64,000 nucleotides of DNA from positions 8,334,884 to 8,398,883 of the forward strand of contig NC_051087.1 in the NCBI RefSeq assembly GCF_901709675.1, written 5' to 3'. This DNA is from Syngnathus acus (taxonomy: Eukaryota; Chordata; Actinopteri; Syngnathiformes; Syngnathidae). A program made the position numbers and the translations under genes. Below, piece by piece: positions 25,151 to 34,184 of the stretch (its first letter is position 1; every line of letters starts with the position of its first letter). Below the pieces are notes generated by a model, which was not told the origin of the DNA, searched no databases, and saw only the letters and a program-made list of their open reading frames with translations.

Positions 25151-26954
25151 TCTTCTTGTGTAAAATGATGCCTTGGCTCAGTAAAAGTTGAGTAACATTG
25201 CTCCATAGTGAGTGTGAATATGGTTGAGCACTTTCCTTTTTGAGGCACAAGTTTCTTTTTCATGTTGCATTTTGCTGCAAATATTGTTGACTGCCTGCTG
25301 TCAAACTGTCAGAAAAGGTTTCCCACTCTGAGTTGAGTGTGCATAATGGGTGATGAATGATCTATGGATCAAAACCAGTTGACAACAGTTGGTTTGTGTG
25401 TCCAAGTGGTCTGAGGAACTCCGTTGTCTGGGACTTTAATTACTACTTCAACATCTGCTATTTTCTATAAAGCTTGTCATTGATATTAACTTGGGTAAAA
25501 ACTTGGAATTATTGAGAGTTCACCAAAGTCTGTTTACCCTTCATGCCAGTGACTCGCTTCATTTGGGGTCCACATGTGTGCAGTAGTTATAGGGTGCCAT
25601 GGAAATAAAATAAAATTGAGTTATTTTTGAAAAAATTGAAGTTTTTCTTGTTCAATATTTATTGATTTCAGTCATATTGAATTTATTTGTGTTGCCACTA
25701 TCAACTGTTAATTAAAGGGAAAAAAAGTTGTCAAACAGCATTTAACACCTTAAGCATCTTAAACACCTCAGAATTTTATGTTTACGAAGGACTTTAGTAT
25801 AACCATGCAGTAGTGGAGCGTTGCAAAGTCAGGGCTTGTGCTGTCACTTGAGCATCTCATGCACCATTCATGAACCATTGCATTTTATTACTCCTTTTAC
25901 TCGCTAGCGGTCACTGCTTAAGCACATTATTTGGACAAGGCAAGGCACGTTCATCTTCGTGCAGGTGGGTGCCAAGAAACTAGAGGGCAAGTCCATTAAA
26001 AGAGCATGTAAGGCTGAGGAAAAACCTCTGCAGGCATTTGGTCTAAATTAGCTGACAAGATATCATTTATATCACACAGGGAGCCTTCAATGTTGAAATT
26101 TGTCATTATGTTCTAGTTTTGTTGAATATTATTATTATTTCTGCCGTAATCATCCAACTTTAACGAATAAAGGCTTGAAATATTTCACTTTGTGTGCGGT
26201 GAATGGTGAAGTAATATAATAGCATTTCACTTCAAACGTTTCACTTTTTGAAACAAATTGAAATAAATTGATTTTCCATCTATATTCAATTTCGTGCATT
26301 CCATAAACAATGTGCTTCGTATACATACGTTTAAAAGCATTTACAAACACAGGGGTCAAATACACTTAAACGCAAAATCAAGGTTTTGTGAAAAAATAAT
26401 TTAAAATGCATTCAAAGACTTTTATCATAACGATGGTATAGTTTTATCCTGCATTTAAAAGCATTTACACTTTGGTTAACTAGTCAAGCATCATTACATC
26501 TGCAGCTATTTGTTAAATGTCATCTTTATGAAATTTTCTAGATTTTCATGAAGTCAACCTAAGCAATAAAATATGCAGTTTGAGAATACGATGATATTCA
26601 AATTGACCAGCTCTTTTGTCACGGCTGTGAGTAATTCCACAAAATGTCCAGTAGATGTCGCCGCAGTATAGTATTTCTATTCCTGTTTTCACAGAAAAAA
26701 ACATGAGTCATTTTTAAGCGCCTGTGTAACACTTCCAGTAATATAATGTTAAGGGTGATGGGAATCAGAAAAAGGCCTACGTTGCAACTTCTTCATCCCC
26801 TTTACAAAAAGTGTCTTATTCTGTTTAACAAGATATTCTTTTTACCTCACCAGATTTGACAACTTGTCATATTTATGGCAAGTTCTGAAATAGTTTGCAT
26901 AGAAATTACTGAATATGTAATTTTGTGCCATTACTGTAGCTACAGTTGACATTT

Positions 26955-27036
26955 ATATTTGTTGATGATCATTAGTAGGGAAACTATGCACAAAATTAAG
27001 TTTATGAAGAGGGCAAATACTTTTAAGGGCACTCTA
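26955..27036 (+). mobile_element. Tc1/mariner-like element end
   Basis: ATTTGTTGATGATCATTAGT, AAACTATGCACAAAATTAAG and AGGGCAAATACTTTTAAGGG then CACT resemble the terminal part of fish Tc1/mariner elements, whose ends read like GGGGGCAAATACTTTTTCACAGCACTG. Only one end is visible. It may or may not belong with the transposase remnant 1.9 kb upstream. Confidence 0.55.
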
Positions 27037-28077
27037 TGTCCTGTTTAAAATGATACTGATGTAGTAGCTGAATTATTCCGAGCATGAAAGAGTAATGAGA
27101 CCTCATTTGTACTGAGATGATGGAATACTAGACTGACTCCCCATTACCTCTTGCCAAAACTGTCACATAACAGATTTATTTCTAACGCCTCCTCAATAAA
27201 ACCGAAGATCATCAAACCAGTTTATCCTGGTTCTGAATAAAACCCTCAATGAGCTGTGTCATGTACATTGAAATTTAGTATGAGGATGTGCTCATATGAG
27301 CACATAGATATACAGTATTTTAATTACCGTTATAATCCATGTGTAAATAATCAAAGCTATGACAGAGTTGAGGAAGTAATCTTTTTGTCAAATATCCTCT
27401 GCTGATCGCCATCCTCTTCTTCATCCCAACATCTTCACTTCCTCCCTCTCTTCCTCTGCATTTGCATGTGTTCCCTCACGTGGATGCAGCACCAGCAGCA
27501 TGAGGGGGAACAAAAAAGAGGGGGATTTGTCTCTAACGCTAGAACTGCAGCACTCCTGTAACTCTCCTTTTGAGTCTTCATCTATTGTTTTTTTCTGTGC
27601 TTCGTTGACCTCATTTGTTGGCTTTTTCTTTCATTTTGTCTTTTCTTTGTTTCCCACCATTTATTCTATATAATATAATATCGTAGCAAAAAGCTCAATA
27701 GACATTAGTAGTAGATACATTCTATTTTTCCTCAAAATGTACACCATGCTTTTTCACAGCTTAAGTTAATAAAAACCCATGCACCAGGTCACAGGAATGT
27801 TAAACTGCCCTTAGCATCATAAGCACAGATGAAGGCAGATTTTATACAAGATAATTGCAGTCGAGTTTGCACCAACAAAGACCTGAAGGCAACCCTTCGG
27901 AAATAATTCAGCAATTAAATCCACAAACAAAGGAAAGCAAACATGCCGGGAAACAAAGTTGTCGTTGTATCTTTTGAGCAAATCAAGATTTGTGTATTTT
28001 AATTCTCTGTTTCCATAATTCTTCTTCCACTTTTGCCTACAATTCAATATGTTTTTTAAAGTACACATAAAAATAAT

Positions 28078-28092
28078 AGGTCACATAGGTCA
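28078..28092 (+). promoter_or_regulatory. Perfect DR3 nuclear-receptor element (candidate)
   Basis: AGGTCA-CAT-AGGTCA: two perfect consensus half-sites in direct repeat with a 3-bp spacer, the arrangement preferred by vitamin D receptor/RXR. It lies about 6 kb upstream of the predicted abca1 start site. Function is not shown by sequence alone. Confidence 0.45.
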
Positions 28093-28323
28093 ACACTAAT
28101 GCCAAGTTTATACTTTGTGTGAGCCTAAGTGCAGGTAAATGGTTTTACTGGCATTTCCCCTCACGCTCAATAGGATAGTCGTCAGCATAGCTATGCAATT
28201 GACTCTCTATTTTACAATACTGATTCTCTCCCTCTTGAGCTCTTCCAGCGTTATATCCTGCCTACTGCTTAAAATAGGAACAAGCTCTCCTTTGGGAATG
28301 GCAACAGAGCTGTGCTGTAATAC

Positions 28324-28327
28324 TGTG

Positions 28328-28358
<31 letters not shown>
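28324..28358. repeat. (TG)n microsatellite
   Basis: TG run with one TGCG interruption. Confidence 0.9.
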
Positions 28359-28764
28359 AATTTGAAACCATTGCACACAAGGTCATCTGTGGGCAGCATT
28401 GGAGGGACTGCTTTTTTTGCGGAATCTGCTCCAAGACCTGGAGAGTTAATAACTGTGCTACACTTTTGGGTTTAGTCAATAAAAGGATAGTATAATGTTT
28501 ATATGGATAAAATAATCACAAAGTCAGCAACTTTATAGGTGAGTGGCAAGAGACAGTTGGGATGATGGAATGAGTAAAAAATGGTGACATCTTCCTGCAA
28601 TACAGTCCAACAATATACTGTGTCCTCTGCACACTTCCATTTAAGCAGCCAAATGTTTCTGAAGTTAATTCTTACAGTATGTCCTTATGTTTATACACAG
28701 GCCAAACAGAAGTCATGGACATTTTGAATAAACTAATGAGGAACGATTTATAGGGCAGTAATTT

Positions 28765-29050
28765 AGAATCCTGCGATTGGCCGGCGACCAATTCAGGTGG
28801 GATAGGCTGTAGCACCCCTCATAACCCTAGCAAGGATAAGCGGGTCAAAAGATTAATAATCTTGAGTCAGATGTTCTGTGTATGAATTTTGGGTCAAATT
28901 CTGTGGAATGTTATTCTCGTGCTTTTAGGAATGTTTTATTATAGGTACTTGGGCTGCCTCCCTCATAATAAAAAACATGCGCTATTTTAACTGAAGATTC
29001 TAAATTGCCCATAAGGGGTGAATGTGGTCCCAGTCAGCTATGATAAACTG
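28765..29050 (-). repeat. Two fragments of a dispersed teleost repeat
   Basis: 28770-28855 carries CCTGCGATTGGCCGGCGACC, GGGATAGGCTGTAGCACCCC and CAAGGATAAGCGGG. 28980-29045 carries ACATGC, TCTAAATTGCCCATAAGGGG and CCCAGTCAGCTATGATA. Both belong to the ATCCATCCATTTTCT family in minus orientation, out of their normal order, so they are separate insertions or rearranged. Confidence 0.6.
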
Positions 29051-30951
29051 GTTATAATAAGCATGATGCTCAGTAGAAAATACAAGCTCAGATCATTTCT
29101 GATCATCAGATGTACTCTTGAGGCTATAGCTCAATCCAAGTAGCCCCTGTGACAATCCATTCGACTCCTCGAAACACAAATCTAGCCCTTTCTTTTTTCC
29201 TGACAGTGTAGAAACAATGTCGTGTCAATGTGTCATTGTTGGAGTTGAGAAAAAGAACAATATTTGAAGTGTGTACATGTTACAAACAGTGCATGTCAGT
29301 GATTTTGGTCAGGTGGGAGTGAAGTCAGGCTACATTCAGAGCTTGATGGCAGTTAAAAAAAAATCTGTGCTGTACTTCAGATTATCCATTAATACAGTAT
29401 AAGCTTCTTTACGCTTCATGAAACCAACGCCATGAGATGCTAATTGAAGATAAAGCACATTGTGTGAACTGAAGCTACATTGACAACTTTTAAAAAGGTG
29501 TACTTGAATGCAGAAAGCTATGCGGTATGCGCTAAGAACATAACAGCAACGGTTGCATTGTGTCACCCTCACAAATAATAATGGCGAGGTCAGCACTGAG
29601 TTCCAAGCCAGTGCCCACCGCCAACACTGAACAACTTAACACCTACTCCAAATACTGCCTCATATGCAACACGTGCTACATACCTCTCTCGTGCGTTTAG
29701 ATAAATAACCACCCTAACAAAAAAGGTTTACATTTGCATTTTCTGTTTTCTATTCCAAATATGTGCGCTAACTTTACCACTGTCGCTGCATTTTTTTTGG
29801 CATAAAATTCAGCCATATTAATTTTACGTCTAAAAAAGTGGCCATCTGTTTTTGGGGAGACTAGGGTGCAAAACTGCATTCAAAAACAGAAATGAAATAT
29901 TAATCAATGTACGGCAATGAAGGCTAACAGGAGGGTAGTTCTGCTTCCATATCATATAGCCTTTGCTTTTTGAAAGATATTGATCCATAGGGCCGAGAGA
30001 CTCTAAATCCAATCTTCTAACCTTTATCAAGCTTTCCTTAACCTTAGTTGGATTATGTCATCAGGTCAAAAGGAAATGAAAAAGTACTTCTCTTTTTTGA
30101 ACATATGAAACAGCACTGTTTCAAATGATTACAATTTTCTTCACTTATATCATCACAGGACGATGACTAGACGCAGTATTCTCCAAATTTGTCTTCACAA
30201 ATTTGACACACGTTAGAATGTGAGCAATGAGCGTAGGAACTGTTCATGCTGTGCCCATTCTCTCCTAGAAACTAGAAACCTTTGTTCATTTTATATAAAC
30301 ATGTCAACATTATTGTGCAACGTGTCCTACAGCAGAACAATCGTTAGTTTGTGATCTTACGAGAATATCATGCAATACATAGAAACATGAACTTCATTGG
30401 TACAACAATGGCTTCATTCCATCATCCATTAATAGGGCATTTCTAAAGATGGCACAGATCATCATTGCATTATTTGTATGAAAATCACCGTTTACTAAAA
30501 ACATCTGTTCACCTATCTATGCCACCAGAGTATAATGACAGGCAGAACAATTAAATATTCCTCCCTTAGATAGCAGGTGGTACAATAAACCGTGTCCGTA
30601 TGATGCCATTCATACAACAGAGCATACAATGGCTCCTTGCGTTAGACTTGTGTTCAATTCAAATCCAAATTATTTACCGAGTGAGTCACTTTGTGAGTAA
30701 ATTGAGGCGAGATCGCCTCTGATTCAGAATTCATGCTCAGTGTGACAATTTTAGGGTGTGCTAAGATATTTATGTCATGTAAAATGCCTTAGTTCATTAA
30801 TGAGAAGCACTGCCTTAAATATAGAAAATGCAGAAAAATCATAATTCTCCTTTCACACTTTTGCCCATTATCCATTTTCAGTCATTCGTTGTTCTCAAGG
30901 AGCCAGTGACATCATTCCCCTTTCACCCACTTCCCTCTAGGCTGCAGTGCG
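29051..30951. other. Intergenic upstream of the DR4 sites, nothing recognised
   Basis: AT-rich DNA without coding signal, RNA gene or recognisable repeat. Confidence 0.4.
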
Positions 30952-30967
30952 AGGTAACTTGCGGTCA
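30952..30967 (+). promoter_or_regulatory. DR4-like LXR element, far upstream copy 1
   Basis: AGGTAA-CTTG-CGGTCA differs from the ABCA1-type DR4 (AGGTTA-CTAT-CGGTCA) at one half-site base and two spacer bases. It keeps the flanking CG before and AAA after. Like the two copies near 31.7 kb it is inverted relative to the gene, and all three are followed by a CCCTCC...CATCTCC(GAG) string, so they look like copies of one ancestral block. Confidence 0.45.
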
Positions 30968-31661
30968 AAACGAAACGCATGAGCCCTCCCACATCTCCGA
31001 GATCTCATAGTCGGGATTGTGCGTTCGAATGTAATACTAAAACAGCGGACTCGTACAAAAAGCTTTTCGGCGTAAGCATATATTCACTCAACGTAGTCAC
31101 GGAGCGTCGGTTGTTTAGTTTCTTTTTGTGAGAATGAGGAAGAGGAAAAGGAAAACAACCGCAACAAAAAGTACGCTCCTTAATAGACGGTGCACAGTGC
31201 CGTAATTTTTAAAGATTGAAAGCTTGATGCATGTTACGTTTGGAAAAATTCTGTAGGGACAAAAACGATATTCTAAGACCCAGTCATTCAACGGAATGAT
31301 TTAAATCACGCAGATTAAATAATTCCGACAGCAGATAAATGTCACACAAGCGCTGCCTCTGAAGCTTATATACCGATGGACTAACCAAGTTGTTTTTTAT
31401 CCTCGCGTAGCGATGTTTCTTATCAACAATTCTCTGCTTGATGTTAAATGCCACTTTGAATTATGACTTCCTTAAAAATGAAAAAAAAAAATGACATGAC
31501 GTTTAAATTGTTCTGCAAAACAGATAGAATACTCTGTGTCTCTTTTGTATAAAACAACAAGGAGTAATATTTTAAATACATTTTGCAACATAGTTATGAC
31601 TATAGTAGACAGTACTCTTCTTCTCATCAACCTAATACGCTCATTTTTACACTGCCTGCCG

Positions 31662-31677
31662 AGGTTACTATCGGTCA
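31662..31677 (+). promoter_or_regulatory. DR4 LXR/RXR element, upstream copy 2
   Basis: AGGTTA-CTAT-CGGTCA. On the minus strand this reads TGACCGATAGTAACCT, identical to the human ABCA1 promoter LXR element as I remember it, and the match extends into the flanking GAG and AAGC. It lies about 2.4 kb upstream of the predicted start site, inverted relative to the gene. LXR/RXR binding is inferred from the exact motif. Confidence 0.65.
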
Positions 31678-31708
31678 AAGCGCCCCTCCTCTTTGACTTG
31701 CATCTCCG

Positions 31709-31724
31709 AGGCTACTATCGGTCA
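31709..31724 (+). promoter_or_regulatory. DR4 LXR/RXR element, upstream copy 3
   Basis: AGGCTA-CTAT-CGGTCA, one base from copy 2. It starts exactly 47 bp after copy 2, which it resembles through the flanking GTCAAAGC and preceding CGAG, so the pair is a 47-bp tandem duplication containing the element. Confidence 0.6.
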
Positions 31725-31841
31725 AAGCTTTCCTTCCTCCTCCGTTTTTAACTGAGGTTTTAACTAGGCGTCAGTCGCATGTAATTATACCTGCGTGCCT
31801 GGTTGGCAAAATCTTTAATTCCATAATTAGCATGTTATTTT

Positions 31842-31874
31842 GTGTGCGCGTGTGCGTGCGTGCGCATGCGCGCC
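31842..31874. repeat. (GTGC)n/(GC)n alternating tract
   Basis: TGTGCGCGTGTGCGTGCGTG followed by CGCATGCGCGC is purine-pyrimidine alternating and CpG-rich, a strong Z-DNA former. It sits 120 bp beyond the DR4 pair. Confidence 0.75.
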
Positions 31875-32026
31875 CGTTATTGTTACAAAGAACAAAATAG
31901 TTTAATGAGCACCGCAATTACGGAATCATGCAGGAGGAAGTTTTGGATGTTTTGAAAGCTATGTCGAGGCCTTTCTCACTGTCAATTCGAAAATGTTCGA
32001 TGTGATAAATGAGAATTTGTGTTCTC

Positions 32027-32130
32027 CACATCCATCCATTTTCTATCGTGATTATCCTCATTAGGGTCACGGCTGTGCTGGAGCCTAACCGAGCTGGCTT
32101 CAGGCAAGAGGCAGGGTTACACCTTTTGTT
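32027..32130 (+). repeat. Dispersed teleost repeat fragment
   Basis: CACATCCATCCATTTTCTAT, TTATCCTCATTAGGGTCACG, GCTGTGCTGGAGCCTAACCG and GGCAAGAGGCAGGGTTACAC follow the family consensus in order. It separates the DR4 pair from the proximal promoter. Confidence 0.75.
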
Positions 32131-33744
32131 TTTGAAATAAAACTTACCAAAGGTATCAATTTTGTATTACGTATATCGACAATCTGGCAACCCTGGCAAC
32201 AGGTGAGGGGCGAGTCTGACTCATTGAGTGAAGTGTCACGGAGGAGCCTCCTCCATTGTTGAATACATCTGGATATCAAGTAAAATCATTTGAATTTCCA
32301 TTTGAGGGATTGTAATGATTATAGCAGTAAATTTAATTCAAACATACAGAAATTGACCAAAACAAATAATTTGGGGGTTTTGATAAGACAGCCTTGCAGT
32401 TTTAAATGCATGCCAATAAAGTCCATTCCCCAAAGAAAGAGGAACTATCAGATGTGTGCCACAGGGCAAAAACACAACACCGCATACTAAAGAGCTAAAT
32501 GAGGGGAAAGGTGACTGAAAAGAGGCTCATCATCAAGTTTGTAAGGGATATGAACCAAACCAGAAACTGAAATCATCTTTTTTTATTGTTCTGGTTGGGT
32601 ATTTTCTAACTTGATGTTCTACTGTTAGCCGATATGCATCACTCTGACACTCCTAACCGGCTTTTGGGCGAGTAATCCCATCTGCCTTTCGTGCATGTCA
32701 CTGTTATGTTCAAGTGTTGTTCTCCAGTCAGTGGAATAACGTTTCCTGACAGCTCGCAAGATCATGACGACTGAACGACTACTGAAACCGGAGTGCAGAA
32801 ACTGAATTCTAAATCTTTAGACAACTACACATATTTAGTCATTTCTTGCCTTGGTTTTGTATACAGATTTATACAAGAATTAAATTTTGATTCTTTTAGA
32901 AAATACTAGTTTCGTGTCAACGGATTCCATACAATCCAATTTTTGAAAACAATTGTTATTATTGGAAAAAAGGAATAAATATATAGTTACTTTTATGAAA
33001 TATAACTGATGGGAAAAAACACTTCTGTATATAATAAAGAAAATTCCCCAAATTGTCAGTGTGACAGAATGTATTATAAATGCAAATAATACATATGACC
33101 ACAAATTTAATAATCTAATTCTTTCACCTCACTGTTTTGACAAGGCAAAAATGTATTACGTGGACCCTGAATGATTAGACAAAACAATGACATGTTAGAC
33201 ATGTTACGTTAATTCTGTTATCTTAAGTGCTTTTTATCTGCCATTATCCATGTTGACAGTTTGGGAGATTCTGTAATGGTGGAGATGGATTAAATGTCCA
33301 ATCCATTTAATTAAGGGCCCAGTTTTAATGAGGTTCCATACAAGGAGATTTTACAACTGACTGAAATTTCCTTTGCTTCCTACTCTTTGTAACATTTGCT
33401 AGAATTAACAATCTGTGCAACCTAAATAATACAGGTAAATACAATTTACGGAATATATATATGTCTGTATTGAGTTCTGAAAAATGAGAAGGATGAACCT
33501 TCCCAGCATTTTCTGTGCTCTACTGAAACTTTCCAGCAAAAGGAATGAAAGAAGGCAGTCTAGGCCAGATAATCACTGCCAGATGGTTGCCATCTTCTTT
33601 GTGCAATAATCAAGACTGCTTTGCACTCCTACGAACAAGTTGGATAGCAAACACTTGGGGAAATTGCTGTCCTTGATGGACTCTGTGTTTCTTATTTAGA
33701 ATTTCTCAGTAACAATGGCAACCTAAGATGGCTGCCATCCGGCT
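32131..33744. other. Intergenic, nothing recognised
   Basis: AT-rich DNA between a repeat fragment and the hAT-like end next to the promoter. No coding signal. Confidence 0.4.
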
Positions 33745-33838
33745 TCAACCGTTTTATTTATTTATATAAAGGCCGGTCCGCGAAAATTTTTCTGACACGT
33801 AACCGGTCCGTGGCGCAAAAAAGGTTGGGGACCACTGC
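33745..33838 (-). mobile_element. hAT-like transposon end
   Basis: GGCCGGTCCGCG, AACCGGTCCGTGGCGCAAAA and AGGTTGGGGACCACTG form, on the minus strand, the familiar terminus CAGTGGTCCCCAACCTTTTT...GCGCCACGGACCGGTT of non-autonomous vertebrate hAT elements. Only one end is clear. It stops about 90 bp before the E-box of the abca1 promoter. Confidence 0.7.
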
Positions 33839-33928
33839 TGTACTGTACTTTAGTTTTCCATCTATGTTTTATCTTTTACAGGACGCCACTGCGCTGACGC
33901 TGGCCCTTTAAGAGATGTTTTGACTGGG

Positions 33929-33934
33929 CACGTG
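33929..33934 (+). promoter_or_regulatory. E-box in the abca1 promoter
   Basis: CACGTG palindrome, 38 bp before the proximal DR4. The mammalian ABCA1 promoter also has a CACGTG E-box upstream of its DR4. Confidence 0.6.
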
Positions 33935-33938
33935 CGTT

Positions 33939-33948
33939 CCTTATATGG
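33939..33948 (+). promoter_or_regulatory. CArG box (candidate SRF site)
   Basis: CCTTATATGG fits CC(A/T)6GG exactly. It sits between the E-box and the DR4. Confidence 0.4.
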
Positions 33949-33966
33949 GATAAAGACAGCTCTTGG

Positions 33967-33982
33967 TGACCGCTAGTTACCT
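33967..33982 (+). promoter_or_regulatory. Proximal DR4 LXR/RXR element of abca1
   Basis: TGACCG-CTAG-TTACCT, with half-sites TGACCG and TTACCT in the same orientation as in the human promoter. It has two changes from TGACCGATAGTAACCT, one in the spacer and one in the second half-site (TAACCT to TTACCT by position). It ends 38 bp before the TATA box, in the E-box, DR4, TATA order known for mammalian ABCA1. Confidence 0.7.
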
Positions 33983-34020
33983 CGACTGCTGCTGGCTTTC
34001 TGCTCCGCATTGAGCAGCAG

Positions 34021-34027
34021 TATAAAA
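34021..34027 (+). promoter_or_regulatory. TATA box of abca1
   Basis: TATAAAA, placed so that transcription would start near 34050. ABCA1 is a TATA-containing gene in mammals. Confidence 0.7.
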
Positions 34028-34049
34028 CCCAACTGGGGGCTGAACTACA

Positions 34050-34184
34050 GTTTTGCACTGACTCAAGCGCACCGATGCGAAGCATCGCTACGGATCAGGA
34101 GTACCGTTTTTTTTGTTTTTCTTTTTATTCTTAATTGTCTCTATTGATGAGAAGAGATAACGAGAGAGGATATTCAGAATAAAG
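34050..34184 (+). other. abca1: Predicted non-coding first exon of abca1
   Basis: Inferred from the TATA box (start about 28 bp downstream) and a donor AAAG|GTTAGT at 34184/34185. Mammalian ABCA1 also has a separate 5' UTR first exon. Both ends are predictions; the start could differ by tens of bases. Confidence 0.45.

Larger units (their letters stand above)
20801..28077. other. Intergenic, transposon remnants only
   Basis: No gene recognised. It contains a TG microsatellite at 23977, a Tc1-type transposase remnant near 25.06 kb and a Tc1/mariner-type end near 27.0 kb. The rest is AT-rich unique-looking DNA. Confidence 0.4.

Noticed and set aside
30063-30075. DR1-like AGGTCA-A-AAGGAA as a PPAR site
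   Set aside because: The second half-site is too far from AGGTCA to support.
31640-31740. Divergent minus-strand promoter using the inverted DR4 pair with a TGTAAAAAT sequence nearby
   Set aside because: The TATA-like sequence is poor, spacing differs from the real promoter, and no minus-strand exon follows. An enhancer is simpler.
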